Source: an uncultured Eubacteriales bacterium
GTDB lineage: Bacteria > Bacillota > Clostridia > Christensenellales > Aristaeellaceae
Assembly (NCBI GenBank): GCA_902764285.1
Contig: CACWVN010000004.1
Span: forward strand, 1 to 53,557
Direction: 5' to 3'
Length of the DNA stretch: 53,557 nucleotides
How positions within the stretch are numbered: position 1 is the stretch's first letter; each line of letters begins with the position of its first letter. The notes beneath the pieces are model-generated. The model had not been told where the DNA came from and made no database searches. It saw only the letters and a program-made list of their open reading frames with translations. Shown piece after piece: positions 41,077 to 50,300 of this stretch. Made by a program: the position numbers and the translations under genes.

Positions 41077-42387
41077 TCAGGCCGAGGGCTTGGCGTCCTC
41101 GATGGGCGCTTCCTCGATCCGCGGGGCCGGTTCCGGCAGGGCTTCCGGCTCGCCGAAGATCAGCCGCGGCTTTTCGCCGTTCAGCACGGCTTCCTTCGTG
41201 ATGATGCACTTCTTGACGCCCTCCATGCCGGGCAGCTCGTACATCGTGTCCAGCATCACGCCTTCGATGATGGCGCGCAGGCCGCGGGCGCCGCTCTTGC
41301 GGCCCAGCGCCTGCTGGGCGATGGCCTGCAGCGCGTCGGGCGTGAACTCCAGCGCCACGTTGTCGAAGGACAGCAGCTTCGCGTACTGGCGCACCAGCGC
41401 GTTCTTCGGCTCGGTCAGGATCTTCACCAGCGCCTCTTCGTCCAGGCTGTTCAGCGTCACCAGCACCGGCAGGCGGCCGATGAATTCGGGGATCAGGCCG
41501 AACTTCAACAGGTCCTCCGGCCGCACCTGGGACATGATCTCCTCGTCGGTGTGGTCGTTCTTGCCCTTCACGTCCGCGCCGAAGCCCATCACCTTCTTGC
41601 CGATGCGGCTTTCGACGATCTTTTCGATGCCGTCGAAGGCGCCGCCGCAGATGAACAGGATGTTGGTGGTGTCGATCTGGATGAACTCCTGCAGCGGGTG
41701 CTTGCGGCCGCCCTGCGGGGGAACGGACGCGATGGTGCCCTCCAGGATCTTCAAAAGCGCCTGTTGAACGCCCTCGCCGCTGACGTCGCGGGTGATGGAC
41801 GGGTTTTCGCTCTTGCGGGCGATCTTGTCGATCTCGTCGATGTAGATGATACCGCGCTGGGCCAGCTCCACGTCGAAATCGGCGTTCTGGATCAGCCGCA
41901 GCAGCACGTTCTCCACGTCCTCGCCCACGTAGCCGGCCTCGGTCAGGCTGGTGGCGTCGCCGATGGCGAAGGGCACGTTCAGGATCTTGGCCAGCGTCTG
42001 GGCCAGGTACGTCTTGCCGCAGCCGGTGGGGCCGATCATTACGATGTTGGATTTCTGCAGCTCCACATCGCTCTTCTTGTTGCCCATGCAGCGGATGCGC
42101 TTGTAGTGGTTGTACACGGCCACGGACAGCGCCTTCTTAGCCTGTTCCTGGCCCACGACGTACTGGTCCAGGATCTCCTTGATCTCCTGGGGGCGCTTGA
42201 TCTCCACTTCGCCGGCGGAGCCGATGGACTCCACGTCGTCGGAAACGATCTCGTTGCACAGCAGCACGCACTCGTTGCAGATATAGGTGTTGTTGGGCCC
42301 GGAGATCATGCGGCGCACCTGGTCGTGGCTCTTGCCGCAGAACGAGCAGCGCACCGTCTTTTTGATTTGATCCTTGTTATTCGGCAT
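41077..42387 (-). CDS. clpX: ATP-dependent Clp protease ATPase subunit ClpX
   Basis: 436 residues. The zinc-binding domain [20 protein letters not shown] (four Cys with ICNEC) is at the N-terminus. Walker A is [13 protein letters not shown], and Walker B is [28 protein letters not shown] is the pore loop, and the IGF loop contacts ClpP ([15 protein letters not shown] region). The sensor and C-terminal small domain are intact. It unfolds tagged proteins and feeds them to ClpP. It starts three bases after the clpP stop. The C-terminal 20 residues are Pro/Glu-rich and probably flexible. Confidence 0.98.
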   Translation of the reverse strand: MPNNKDQIKKTVRCSFCGKSHDQVRRMISGPNNTYICNECVLLCNEIVSDDVESIGSAGEVEIKRPQEIKEILDQYVVGQEQAKKALSVAVYNHYKRIRCMGNKKSDVELQKSNIVMIGPTGCGKTYLAQTLAKILNVPFAIGDATSLTEAGYVGEDVENVLLRLIQNADFDVELAQRGIIYIDEIDKIARKSENPSITRDVSGEGVQQALLKILEGTIASVPPQGGRKHPLQEFIQIDTTNILFICGGAFDGIEKIVESRIGKKVMGFGADVKGKNDHTDEEIMSQVRPEDLLKFGLIPEFIGRLPVLVTLNSLDEEALVKILTEPKNALVRQYAKLLSFDNVALEFTPDALQAIAQQALGRKSGARGLRAIIEGVMLDTMYELPGMEGVKKCIITKEAVLNGEKPRLIFGEPEALPEPAPRIEEAPIEDAKPSA

Positions 42388-42390
42388 ATC

Positions 42391-42975
42391 TTATCTCCTC
42401 GGGGCGATGATTTCATCCACCAGGCCGTAATCCCTGGCCTGCTCGGCGGTCATGAAGTGGTCGCGCTCGGTGTCCTTTTCGATGGTCTTCAGGGGCTTGC
42501 CGGTGTTCTGGGCCAGCAGCTCGTTCATGACCTTCTTGATGCGCAGGATCTGCTCGGCGTGGATCTGGATATCCGTGGCCTGGCCCTGGGCGCCGCCCAG
42601 GGGCTGGTGGATCATGATCTCGGCGTGGGGCAGGGCCTTGCGCTTGCCCTTGGCGCCCGCGGCCAGCAGGAACGCGCCCATGGAGGCGGCCATGCCCACG
42701 CATAGCGTGGAGACCTCGCACTTCAGATAGCGCATGGTATCGTAGATGGCCATGCCGGCGGATACGGAGCCGCCGGGGCTGTTGATGTACAGCATGATGT
42801 CGGCGTCCGGGTCCTCCATCTCCAGGAACAGCATCTGGGCGACGACGGTATTGGCCACGTCGTCGTCGATGGGGCCGCCCAGGAAGATGATGCGGTCCTT
42901 CAGCAGGCGGGAATAGATGTCGTAAGAACGCTCGCCGCGGTTGGTCTGTTCAATGACATAGGGGATCAGGTTCAT
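42391..42975 (-). CDS. clpP: ATP-dependent Clp protease proteolytic subunit ClpP
   Basis: 194 residues, the standard length. Start [20 protein letters not shown]. The Ser nucleophile is in [11 protein letters not shown], the His in [12 protein letters not shown], and the Asp in the DTERDHFM region. It forms the 14-subunit chamber that degrades substrates delivered by ClpX. The ATG at 42975 has AGGAGGTG upstream. It lies between tig and clpX, the conserved order. Confidence 0.98.
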   Translation of the reverse strand: MNLIPYVIEQTNRGERSYDIYSRLLKDRIIFLGGPIDDDVANTVVAQMLFLEMEDPDADIMLYINSPGGSVSAGMAIYDTMRYLKCEVSTLCVGMAASMGAFLLAAGAKGKRKALPHAEIMIHQPLGGAQGQATDIQIHAEQILRIKKVMNELLAQNTGKPLKTIEKDTERDHFMTAEQARDYGLVDEIIAPRR

Positions 42976-43055
42976 GGGCGCACCTCCTGTTGATGCTATG
43001 CAGTATTTTCCATATTATGCGTTCCCCGGCGAAAGTTATGCGGGGGATTACAACT

Positions 43056-43106
43056 ATCCCGCGGCTGGAACGCGGCGAGCGAGAGCCGGCCGGGAAGCCG
43101 CGGGAT
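43056..43106 (-). other. Inverted repeat between tig and clpP
   Basis: ATCCCGCGGC (43056-43065) and GCCGCGGGAT (43097-43106) form a 10-bp perfect stem. No T run follows on the minus strand, so it may be a processing or weak termination stem. Confidence 0.5.
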
Positions 43107-43115
43107 CCGATGGCT

Positions 43116-44399
43116 TTATTCGGCGTTCGCCTTCAGGAAATCCACGGTCTTCTGCATGGCGGCGGCTTCGGCGAAGTACTCCCGGTCGCCTTCGGAGAGC
43201 ATCTTCTTGAACTCTTCCAGGCTCTTCTTGTTCTGCTCGGCGTACTTGCCCATCTCGGCGTCGATCTCCTCTTCGGTCGCCTCGATGTTCTCGGCCTTCT
43301 TCACGGCCTCCAGCACCAGCTGGGTCAGCACGCGCTCGCGGGCGGGCTCCTTGTACATATCGCGCACCTGTTCGCGGGTCTGGCCGGTATACTTGAAGTA
43401 ATCGTCCAGCTTCATGCCCTGATAGGCCATGCGCATCTCCATGTCGCGCAGCATGCTGTCCACCTGGTCGTCGATCATCGCCTCGGGGATATCCACCTTG
43501 GCGTTTTCGCTGATCTTCTCGATCACTTCGCTCTCGAAGGCGGACTCGGCGCGGCCGTCGGCAGCCTTTTCCAGGTTGGCGCGGATCTCGGCCTTGTACT
43601 CGTCTACGGTGTTGGCGGTCTCGGAGGCTTCCTTCACGAACTCATCGTCCAGCGCGGGCATTTCCTTCTCGCGGATGCCGTTGATCTTCACCTTGAACAC
43701 CACGGGCTTGCCGGCCAGCTCCTCGGCGTGGTACTGTTCGGGGAAGGTTACGTTCACGTCGCACTCCTCGCCGACGCTCTTGCCCACCAGCTGGTCTTCG
43801 AAGCCGGGGATGAAGCTGCCGGAGCCGAGGATCAGATCATGGCCCTGGGCGGTGCCGCCGTCAAACTGGTTGTCGCCGTCAAAGCCGGCGTAGTCGATGT
43901 TCACCTGGTCGTCCAGCTTCGCGGGACGGTCGTCCACCTCCACCCAGCGGGAGGCGCGGTCGCGGGCGCGCTCGATCTCGGCGTTCACGTCGTCGTCGGT
44001 CACTTCATCGACGGTCTTGACGATGCCCAGGTGCTTGTATTCGCCCAGCTCCACGTCGGGGCGCACGAACACTTCCACGGTGAACTTCAGTTCCTTGCCG
44101 CGGCCCATCTGCTCTACGTCCAGCTCCGGCCGGTCCACGACGTGCACGTCGTGCTCCTTCAGCGCGGCCTGGTAGATCTCGGGGAAGATGGCGTCGAAGG
44201 CGTCCTCATAGAAGATGCTTTCGCCGTAGTGGTTTTCGATGACCTTCATCGGCGCCTTGCCCTTGCGGAAGCCGGGGATGGCGATGCGGCCCTTCATCTT
44301 GTTATAGGCGGCCTTCAGGCCCTCTTCGAACTTTTCCGGTTCGACGACGAAGCCCAGCTTGACCTTGTTGGAAGACAGTTTTTCAAAAGTGGTGGTCAT
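43116..44399 (-). CDS. tig: Trigger factor chaperone
   Basis: 427 residues. The N-terminal ribosome-binding domain carries the signature GFRKGKAPMKVIE (family GFRxGKxP). The FKBP-type PPIase domain (about 150-245) has DQVNIDYAGF and GSGSFIPGFEDQLVGKSVGE. The C-terminal helical chaperone domain follows. It binds nascent chains at the ribosome exit and helps deliver some to ClpXP, in line with the gene order. The ATG at 44399 has AGGAGG upstream. Longer in-frame starts lack similarity. Confidence 0.98.
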   Translation of the reverse strand: MTTTFEKLSSNKVKLGFVVEPEKFEEGLKAAYNKMKGRIAIPGFRKGKAPMKVIENHYGESIFYEDAFDAIFPEIYQAALKEHDVHVVDRPELDVEQMGRGKELKFTVEVFVRPDVELGEYKHLGIVKTVDEVTDDDVNAEIERARDRASRWVEVDDRPAKLDDQVNIDYAGFDGDNQFDGGTAQGHDLILGSGSFIPGFEDQLVGKSVGEECDVNVTFPEQYHAEELAGKPVVFKVKINGIREKEMPALDDEFVKEASETANTVDEYKAEIRANLEKAADGRAESAFESEVIEKISENAKVDIPEAMIDDQVDSMLRDMEMRMAYQGMKLDDYFKYTGQTREQVRDMYKEPARERVLTQLVLEAVKKAENIEATEEEIDAEMGKYAEQNKKSLEEFKKMLSEGDREYFAEAAAMQKTVDFLKANAE

Positions 44400-44446
44400 G
44401 GTATTCCTCCTGATGTCTTTGCTTACATATTTATAGCGCAAGTGAC

Positions 44447-44475
44447 AGTTTATCACAGCCGGGGCGGTTTTGCAA
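44447..44475 (-). promoter_or_regulatory. Possible promoter of tig-clpP-clpX
   Basis: Minus strand: -35 TTGCAA (44470-44475), 17-base spacer, -10 TAAACT (44447-44452). GTGA/TCAC arms flank the -10. An alternative -10, TATAAA, lies just downstream. Confidence 0.5.
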
Positions 44476-44548
44476 CAAGGGAAGGTAAAATCTGGCTGTC
44501 GAGAGGTTAGAATTGCGTTAAACGCTGAAAATGCGCGACGTTCGGCCC

Positions 44549-44577
44549 TTGACACGCCCCGGCGGGGCTGGTATAAT
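44549..44577 (+). promoter_or_regulatory. Consensus promoter of rplJ-rplL
   Basis: Perfect TTGACA (44549-44554), 17-base spacer, perfect TATAAT (44572-44577). Confidence 0.92.
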
Positions 44578-44581
44578 GACA

Positions 44582-44702
44582 CTTGGCTTTGAAAAGCCCT
44601 GTGCCACAGACAGCGAGTGCTCTGCATAATGACTTTATGTCGCTCGCCGAGGCGCAACGGTCGTATTTATACCGCCCTTGCGTCTTGCGCAAGGGTTTTT
44701 AA
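44582..44702 (+). ncRNA. Ribosomal protein L10 leader with terminal attenuator
   Basis: The 120-base leader contains AGACAGCGAGTGC and CTCGCCGAGGCGCAACGG, matching the conserved patches of L10(L12)4-binding leaders in Firmicutes. It ends in an intrinsic terminator: CCCTTGCG pairs with CGCAAGGG, then TTTTT (44675-44700). Binding of L10 to the leader would favour the terminator and lower rplJ-rplL expression. Confidence 0.82.
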
Positions 44703-44741
44703 TTGCCGTCAATTCAGGACGGAATGTGAGGTGTAAGTATT

Positions 44742-45239
44742 ATGTCCAAGAACATCGAAATCAAGAAGGGCGTCGTGGCCGGCATCAAGGATAAGTTTGA
44801 AAAGGCCCAGAGCGCCGTTCTGGTGGACTATCGCGGCCTGAACGTCGCGGAAGTCACCGATCTGCGCAACCAGCTGCGCAAGGCGGGCGTTGAATATGCG
44901 GTTCTGAAGAACACCATGATCAACCTGGCCGTGAAGGATATGGGTCTGGATGACATGAAGGCCCATCTGGAAGGCCCCACCGCCGTGGCGTTCGGCTATG
45001 AAGACGCAGTCGCCCCCGCCAAGATCCTCTCCGAGTATGCGAAGAAGACCAAGAAGATCACCATCAAGTGCGGCGTGTGCGACGGCGCCTACATCGACGA
45101 AGCGGGCGTGCAGGCCCTGGCGAACACGCCGAGCAGGGAAGTCCTCATCGCCAAGATCATGGGCAGCATGATGAGCTCTGTTTCCAAGTTCGTGTACGCT
45201 CTGGAAGCCATCCGCAAGAAGCAGGCCGGCGAGGAATGA
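44742..45239 (+). CDS. rplJ: 50S ribosomal protein L10
   Basis: 165 residues. Start MSKNIEIKKGVVAGIKDKFE, with VLVDYRGLNVAEVTDLRNQL and VLKNTMINLAVKD, the conserved 23S-contact region. The C-terminal helix that binds L12 dimers is present. L10 forms the base of the ribosomal stalk. Controlled by the leader just upstream; rplL follows 47 bases later. Confidence 0.98.
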   Translation: MSKNIEIKKGVVAGIKDKFEKAQSAVLVDYRGLNVAEVTDLRNQLRKAGVEYAVLKNTMINLAVKDMGLDDMKAHLEGPTAVAFGYEDAVAPAKILSEYAKKTKKITIKCGVCDGAYIDEAGVQALANTPSREVLIAKIMGSMMSSVSKFVYALEAIRKKQAGEE

Positions 45240-45286
45240 TCGCCGCGTGAACCCAACAACCATCAATAATTATGGAGGATAATATC

Positions 45287-45670
45287 ATGGCTAACAATGC
45301 TGAAATCATCGCTGCGATCGAGAACATGACGATTCTCGAGCTGGCCGATCTGGTCAAGGAAATGGAAGAGAAGTTTGGCGTGTCCGCTGCGGCTCCCGTG
45401 GTCGTGGGCGGCGCGGCTGCCGGCGCCGGCGAGGCTGCCGCGGCTGAGGAAGAGAAGACCGAGTTCGACGTCGTGCTGAAGGCCGCTGGCGCCAAGAAGC
45501 TGAACGTCATCAAGATCGTCCGCGAAGTCAAGCCCGGCCTGGGCCTGAAGGAAGCCAAGGATCTGGTCGACAACGCGCCCTCCACGCTGGCCGAGGCCGT
45601 GACCAAGGAAGCGGCCGAGGAACTGAAGAAGAAGTTCGAAGAAGCCGGCGCCGAGATCGAGATCAAGTAA
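45287..45670 (+). CDS. rplL: 50S ribosomal protein L7/L12
   Basis: 127 residues. N-terminal dimer domain ([20 protein letters not shown]), Ala/Gly-rich hinge ([20 protein letters not shown]) and C-terminal factor-binding domain ([20 protein letters not shown], then [16 protein letters not shown]). It recruits translation factors. The ATG at 45287 has GGAGGAT upstream; an in-frame start at 45272 overlaps that site. A terminator follows. Confidence 0.98.
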   Translation: MANNAEIIAAIENMTILELADLVKEMEEKFGVSAAAPVVVGGAAAGAGEAAAAEEEKTEFDVVLKAAGAKKLNVIKIVREVKPGLGLKEAKDLVDNAPSTLAEAVTKEAAEELKKKFEEAGAEIEIK

Positions 45671-45688
45671 TCTCCGCCTGAATCCCCG

Positions 45689-45719
45689 AAAGCCCATGTG
45701 CCTTCGCGCATGGGCTTTT
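45689..45719 (+). terminator. Terminator after rplL
   Basis: AAAGCCCATG (45689-45698) pairs with CATGGGCTTT around a 10-base loop, with a T run. It separates rplJL from rpmG. Confidence 0.85.
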
Positions 45720-45759
45720 GTGGAGGTATGTAAAATTTGCAGACAGCCTGTCCCGGCTA

Positions 45760-45788
45760 TTGCAATTGAAGCGAACCTATTCTATAAT
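45760..45788 (+). promoter_or_regulatory. Promoter of rpmG-secE-nusG
   Basis: -35 TTGCAA (45760-45765), 17-base spacer, perfect -10 TATAAT (45783-45788). A GC-rich hairpin (CGACGGC/GCCGTCG, 45822-45843) follows in the leader. Confidence 0.8.
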
Positions 45789-45901
45789 ATATTAGTCTGC
45801 CCCGGATGTGGGTTGCTGTTGTCGACGGCTGAAACGGCCGTCGGATATCGGCGGCCGCGGAAGTCTGCGGGTGCCGAATAAACATCAGGGAGGTGTCAAG
45901 C

Positions 45902-46063
45902 ATGGCATCGGATAAGCGAATCAAGGTTACGCTGGCGTGCAGCGAGTGCAAGCAGCGCAATTACAATACCATGAAGAACAAGAAGAACGATCCCGACCGT
46001 CTGGAAATGAACAAGTATTGCCGCTTCTGCAAGAAGCACACCAGCCACAAGGAAACCAAGTAA
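45902..46063 (+). CDS. rpmG: 50S ribosomal protein L33
   Basis: 53 residues, start [20 protein letters not shown]. Four cysteines in two CxxC pairs (13/16 and 40/43, CRFCKKH) make this the zinc-binding form of L33. GGGAGGTG lies upstream of the ATG. secE follows 45 bases later. Confidence 0.96.
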   Translation: MASDKRIKVTLACSECKQRNYNTMKNKKNDPDRLEMNKYCRFCKKHTSHKETK

Positions 46064-46108
46064 AGCGGGCTTTTCGCCGCTGAACGCATAGACAAGGAAG
46101 TGACTGAC

Positions 46109-46354
46109 ATGGCAAAGGCAGAAACCAACAAGAATGCCAAGCCCGGCTTCGTGCAGCGCTGCATCAATTTCTTCAAGGGCATCGGCCGCAGCTTCAAGAA
46201 CATGTTCCATGAAATGAAGAAGGTCACCTGGCCCACGAAGAAGGATCTGCTGAACTACTCCGTGGTGGTATTCGTGTTCATGATCGTTATGGGCGTCATC
46301 ATCGGCGTGTTCGATCTGGGCGCCGGCGCGCTGATCCGCCTCATCACGGGCTGA
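46109..46354 (+). CDS. secE: Preprotein translocase subunit SecE
   Basis: 81 residues. Basic N-terminus, the conserved amphipathic HEMKKVTWPTKKDLLNYSVV, and a single membrane helix (about 50-75). It clamps SecY in the translocon. The ATG at 46109 is preferred to a GTG at 46100, which overlaps the AAGGAAGTG ribosome site. nusG follows by 25 bases. Confidence 0.96.
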   Translation: MAKAETNKNAKPGFVQRCINFFKGIGRSFKNMFHEMKKVTWPTKKDLLNYSVVVFVFMIVMGVIIGVFDLGAGALIRLITG

Positions 46355-46379
46355 TCGCCCGGAACGCGAGGGAATCAGT

Positions 46380-46907
46380 ATGTCTGAAAACGCGGATATC
46401 AAGTGGTATGTAGTGCATACCTATTCCGGGTATGAAAACAAGGTTCGCGACAGCCTGCTGAAGGCCGTGGAAAACAACGGCATGCAGGATAAGATCGTGG
46501 ACGTTCGCATTCCCGTGGAAGAGGTCGTCGAAGTCAAAAACAACAAGCGCCGCCTGGTGCAGCGCAAGCTGCTGCCCAGCTACGTGATCGTCAAGATGGA
46601 AATGACCAACGAGACGTGGTACGTGGTTCGCAACACCCGCGGCGTCACCGGGTTCGTGGGTTCCGGCAGCAAGCCGACGCCCCTTTCCGAAACCGATTTC
46701 GCCGCCATATTCGACAACGTGCCCCAGGCCCGCGTCGATATCCAGGTGGGCGACAGCGTGCGCATCCTCACTGGCCTGTTTGAGAATTTCTCCGGCAAGG
46801 TGACGGGGATCGACCCCAAGACCCAGCAGCTGACCGTCACGGTGCCCATGCTGAAGCGTGAGACCGACGTGCAGCTGGCCTATGACGAGGTCGTTCGCGA
46901 GGATTGA
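46380..46907 (+). CDS. nusG: Transcription termination/antitermination factor NusG
   Basis: 175 residues. NGN domain opening with IKWYVVHTYSGYENKVRDSL, the RNA polymerase-contact region KLLPSYVIVKMEMTNETWYV, VRNTRGVTGFVGSGSKPTPL, and the KOW domain GDSVRILTGLFENFSGKVTG. It links RNA polymerase to ribosomes or Rho. It lies between secE and rplK as in nearly all bacteria. Confidence 0.98.
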   Translation: MSENADIKWYVVHTYSGYENKVRDSLLKAVENNGMQDKIVDVRIPVEEVVEVKNNKRRLVQRKLLPSYVIVKMEMTNETWYVVRNTRGVTGFVGSGSKPTPLSETDFAAIFDNVPQARVDIQVGDSVRILTGLFENFSGKVTGIDPKTQQLTVTVPMLKRETDVQLAYDEVVRED

Positions 46908-46975
46908 CCCGGTTCAGCCCGGCCGAACGCGGCCCGGGCGCTGTCCTGACTGAATCCCCGATTGGGTTTCAGGGA

Positions 46976-47010
46976 GTGGGAGGGATGTTTGCCGCATCCC
47001 GCTTCACCAC
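46976..47010 (+). promoter_or_regulatory. L1-binding-site-like RNA element before rplK
   Basis: GTGGGAG (46976-46982) and CTTCACCAC (47002-47010) form a stem with an asymmetric internal loop, capped by GGGATG/CATCCC. GTGGGAGG also occurs in the L1 site of 23S rRNA (helices 76-77). It lies 25 bases before the rplK start. An upstream hairpin, CTGAA/TTCAG, ends at about 46972. Confidence 0.7.
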
Positions 47011-47034
47011 ATACATGTAGAGGAGGATACCCAA

Positions 47035-47460
47035 ATGGCAAAGAAAGTTACTGCACTGATCAAGCTGCAGGTGCCCGCCGGCAAGGCCACGCCCGCGCCG
47101 CCCATCGGTCCCGCGCTGGGCCAGCATGGCGTGAACATCCCCGGATTCTGCAAGGAATTCAACGATCGCACCGGCAAGCAGGCCGGCCTGATCATCCCGG
47201 TGGTCATCACCGTGTATCAGGATCGTTCCTTCACGTTCATTACCAAGACGCCGCCTGCCGCCGTGCTGATCAAGAAGGCCTGCGGCATCGAGCACGCGTC
47301 CGGACGCCCCAACAAGGACAAGGTCGCCAACATCACCAAGGCCCAGGTGAAGGAAATCGCCGAGCTGAAGATGCCCGACCTGAACGCGGCGTCCCTCGAA
47401 GCAGCAATGAGCATGATCGCCGGCACCGCGCGCTCCATGGGCGTCGTGGTGGTCGACTGA
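47035..47460 (+). CDS. rplK: 50S ribosomal protein L11
   Basis: 141 residues. [20 protein letters not shown], then [20 protein letters not shown], and the C-terminal RNA-binding domain with [20 protein letters not shown] and [11 protein letters not shown]11 binds 23S helices 43-44 at the factor site. AGGAGG precedes the ATG. rplA follows 59 bases later, with another L1-like element between. Confidence 0.98.
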   Translation: MAKKVTALIKLQVPAGKATPAPPIGPALGQHGVNIPGFCKEFNDRTGKQAGLIIPVVITVYQDRSFTFITKTPPAAVLIKKACGIEHASGRPNKDKVANITKAQVKEIAELKMPDLNAASLEAAMSMIAGTARSMGVVVVD

Positions 47461-47474
47461 CGACCCAGACAAAA

Positions 47475-47504
47475 GTGGGAGGGTTTTGATACCCGCTTCA
47501 CCAC
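47475..47504 (+). promoter_or_regulatory. Second L1-binding-site-like RNA element, before rplA
   Basis: GTGGGAG (47475-47481) and CTTCACCAC (47496-47504) repeat the pre-rplK element exactly. The apical stem differs but still pairs (GGGT with ACCC). The ribosome site AAGGAGG follows directly, so folding or L1 binding could block translation. Confidence 0.72.
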
Positions 47505-47519
47505 AAGGAGGATGTATTC

Positions 47520-48206
47520 ATGAAACAGGGCAAGAAATATTCCGACAGCCTGAAGCTGATCGACCGCACCAAGCAGTATGACCCCGAGGAGGCCGTGGCG
47601 CTGGTCAAGCAGACCGCCAAGGCCAAGTTCGATGAAACCGTGGAAATCTCCGTCCGCCTGGGCGTCGATCCCCGCCATGCCGACCAGCAGGTCCGCGGCG
47701 CGGTGGTGCTGCCCAACGGCACCGGCAAGACCGTTCGCGTGCTGGTGATCTGCAAGGCCGACAAGGCCGCCGAGGCTGAGGCCGCCGGCGCGGATTACGT
47801 GGGCGCCGAGGATATGGTCGCCAAGATCCAGGGCGGCTGGTTCGATTTCGACGTGGTCGTCGCCACCCCGGATATGATGGGCCAGGTCGGCCGCCTGGGC
47901 CGCGTGCTGGGCCCCAAGGGCCTGATGCCGTCCCCCAAGGCCGGCACCGTCACCATGAACGTGGCGCAGGCCATCCACGATATCAAAGCCGGTAAGGTTG
48001 AGTATCGCGTGGACAAGACCGCCATCATCCACTGCCCCGTGGGCAAGGCTTCCTTCACCGCCGAGCAGCTGACCGAGAACCTCCGCACCCTGATGGAGGC
48101 CATCATCAAGGCCAAGCCCGCCGCCGCCAAGGGAACCTATATTCGTTCCGCCGTCATTTCCAGCACCATGGGCCCCGGCATCAAGCTGAATTCCATGAAG
48201 TTCTGA
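47520..48206 (+). CDS. rplA: 50S ribosomal protein L1
   Basis: 228 residues. [59 protein letters not shown], and the conserved [20 protein letters not shown]. The C-terminal [19 protein letters not shown] is standard. L1 forms the mobile stalk near the E site and classically represses its own operon. It ends before a strong terminator; rplJ does not follow, unlike the usual order. Confidence 0.98.
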   Translation: MKQGKKYSDSLKLIDRTKQYDPEEAVALVKQTAKAKFDETVEISVRLGVDPRHADQQVRGAVVLPNGTGKTVRVLVICKADKAAEAEAAGADYVGAEDMVAKIQGGWFDFDVVVATPDMMGQVGRLGRVLGPKGLMPSPKAGTVTMNVAQAIHDIKAGKVEYRVDKTAIIHCPVGKASFTAEQLTENLRTLMEAIIKAKPAAAKGTYIRSAVISSTMGPGIKLNSMKF

Positions 48207-48223
48207 TTATGATCGCAGACCTG

Positions 48224-48254
48224 CCGCAGTTCCGAAAGGGACTGCGGTTTTTTT
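48224..48254 (+). terminator. Terminator after rplA
   Basis: CCGCAGTTCC (48224-48233) pairs with GGGACTGCGG (48238-48247, one G-T pair) around GAAA, followed by seven Ts. Confidence 0.95.
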
Positions 48255-48317
48255 AGTGCCGCGGGAAATGACCGACAATGTTTACAATTTCAACGGTATT
48301 TCTGCGCGCCGCACGCA

Positions 48318-48346
48318 TTGAAGCGGGGCGCGAATTGTGATATAAT
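48318..48346 (+). promoter_or_regulatory. Promoter of the L,D-transpeptidase gene
   Basis: -35 TTGAAG (48318-48323), 17-base spacer, perfect -10 TATAAT (48341-48346). Confidence 0.82.
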
Positions 48347-48377
48347 TAAGACATTCTGTGGATACGGGTGATATGGC

Positions 48378-50273
48378 ATGAAACTTGTGAAAGCACTTTC
48401 GCTGGCGCTGGCTCTGCTGCTGGGCGCCGCGTTTCTGCAGGCGTTCCCCGCTGCGCGCGCGGAGGAGATGCCCTACGCGATCACCGTAGATATCACCAAC
48501 CAGATCGTCACGGTCTATTCCACGGCGGACGGCACCGTGGTGCGGCAGATGCTCTGTTCCACGGGCAAGTACAAGCCCACGCCCATCGGCACCTTCACGC
48601 TGCCGGAGAAGCGCCGCCGGTCGGAGCGCACCGAATGGTATTCCTTTCCGGTGCTGGATTGCTACGCCAAGTGGGCGACCCGCATCAAGGACAAGATCCT
48701 GTTCCATTCGCTGACGTACTGGGCGCCGAAGAACAGCGCCATCAACAAGCTGGACGTGGAGCGCTTCGGTTCGCCGGCTTCCCACGGCTGCGTGCGCCTG
48801 CTGGAGGCCGACGCCAAGTGGATCGCCAAAAACTGCCTGGCGGGCACGAAGGTGAAGATCTTCAGGAGCGGCAAGCGCGACAAGGAGCTGCGCGCGATGC
48901 TGAAGCTGGGCTCGTTCACCATCGACGACGGCCTTTCCTACAGGCGCTATCTGGGCATGCCCGACGAGGAGGGCGAACTGGGCCGCACCAGCACCGGCAT
49001 CGAGGTCAGCAGCCTGCAATACCGCCTGCGCGACCTGGGCGTGTTCGACGGCGCCCCGGACGGCTCGTATGATACCGATACGTTCCTGGCCGTTCGCCAG
49101 ATGCAGATCCTGATGGGCCGCAGCGTCACCGGCACCGCCACGCTGGATTTCCAGGAGGCGCTGTATTCCGACGACGCGCCGACGGCCATGGCCATTACGC
49201 TGAGGGAGGGCTACGGCGGCGCGGTGGTGCGGGACCTGCAGCAGAACCTGCAGAATCTTGGCCTGTACGACGGTCCCATCGACAGCGTGTACGACCAGGA
49301 CGTCGCCGACGCCGTGACGGTGTTCCAGACAGCCTACGGCTACGCGCCTGACGGCGAGGCCAGCCCCATCGTGCAGAAGGCCGTCCACTATGAAAGCGGC
49401 AAGGTGCAGCTGATGTTCGCCCGCAGCGGCGGCTTCAACATGACGAAGGACACTTACACGCTGCCCCTGGGCCATATCGTCGCGGAGACGGGCATCATCA
49501 TCCGGGAAAAGGCGTCCACCGAGAGCGAGGTCGTGGGCCGCGTGGTGAACGGCAATACCGTGATCTGCATGGCGCCCAGCAAGAACGGCTGGGCGAAGAT
49601 CCGCTACGGCAGCGCAGTGGGCTTTATCAAGGCCAAGTACGTGGATTTCTTCCAGCAGGAGATGGCCGTGCTGCATTACAAGGCGGTGGAGGGCGGCCTG
49701 GAATACACCATCGGCTGCGAGGCCGACCAGTATTATTCGGGGCGGGAGATCCCCTCCGTCTCGTTTGCCGATTACCTGGCGGGCGGCGGATCGCTGGACG
49801 CCTACGCGGAACTGGGCGAATACGTGCGCGTCAATACGGGCAATCCGGACGTCTGCCTGAACCTGCGGGAGACGCCCAGCACCAACGGCGCCGTGCTGGC
49901 GCAGCTGCCCGACGGCACGGAGGCGCGGGTGCTGCTGAACAGCACGGATTGGACGCTGGTGGAATACGAGGGCTTGAAGGGCTATCTGATGAACGATTAC
50001 ATCGAATTCCTGATGGCCATGGAGGAAGAGGAAGCCGCCGTCGACGTGGAGATCGACCCCGACGAGGACAACATCACCGCCGTGGTCAGCGTCGCCTCGG
50101 CCGCCGTGTACAACCTGGATTCCGACGACGCCGACGTGCTGGGCCACCTGAAGCAGGGCCTGCGCGTGCAGGTGCTGAAGGCGGAGGACGACTGGATGTA
50201 CATCCGCTACGAGGGCCGCGAGGGCTATATGCGGGATGCCGATCTGGAACTGCTGGACGAGATCGAGGGCTGA
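48378..50273 (+). CDS. Secreted L,D-transpeptidase with peptidoglycan-binding and SH3-type repeats
   Basis: 631 residues. Signal peptide about 1-28 (AARA before E). The YkuD catalytic domain (about 33-165) has GTFTLPEK and SPASHGCVRLLEADAKW, with His 136 and Cys 138. It makes 3-3 peptidoglycan cross-links or attaches proteins in the wall. Two PG_binding_1 modules follow (TGIEVSSLQYRLRDLGVFDG near 206, GAVVRDLQQNLQNLGLYDGP near 290). Then come about three bacterial SH3-like modules (GIIIREKASTESEVVGRVVN, VCLNLRETPSTNGAVLAQLP, and a weaker last one ending DWMYIRYEGREGYMRDADLE). The ribosome site is only GGTGAT. Monocistronic. Confidence 0.92.
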   Translation: MKLVKALSLALALLLGAAFLQAFPAARAEEMPYAITVDITNQIVTVYSTADGTVVRQMLCSTGKYKPTPIGTFTLPEKRRRSERTEWYSFPVLDCYAKWATRIKDKILFHSLTYWAPKNSAINKLDVERFGSPASHGCVRLLEADAKWIAKNCLAGTKVKIFRSGKRDKELRAMLKLGSFTIDDGLSYRRYLGMPDEEGELGRTSTGIEVSSLQYRLRDLGVFDGAPDGSYDTDTFLAVRQMQILMGRSVTGTATLDFQEALYSDDAPTAMAITLREGYGGAVVRDLQQNLQNLGLYDGPIDSVYDQDVADAVTVFQTAYGYAPDGEASPIVQKAVHYESGKVQLMFARSGGFNMTKDTYTLPLGHIVAETGIIIREKASTESEVVGRVVNGNTVICMAPSKNGWAKIRYGSAVGFIKAKYVDFFQQEMAVLHYKAVEGGLEYTIGCEADQYYSGREIPSVSFADYLAGGGSLDAYAELGEYVRVNTGNPDVCLNLRETPSTNGAVLAQLPDGTEARVLLNSTDWTLVEYEGLKGYLMNDYIEFLMAMEEEEAAVDVEIDPDEDNITAVVSVASAAVYNLDSDDADVLGHLKQGLRVQVLKAEDDWMYIRYEGREGYMRDADLELLDEIEG

Positions 50274-50300
50274 TCGGGCAGACGGCGTTTCCGCGACAAA

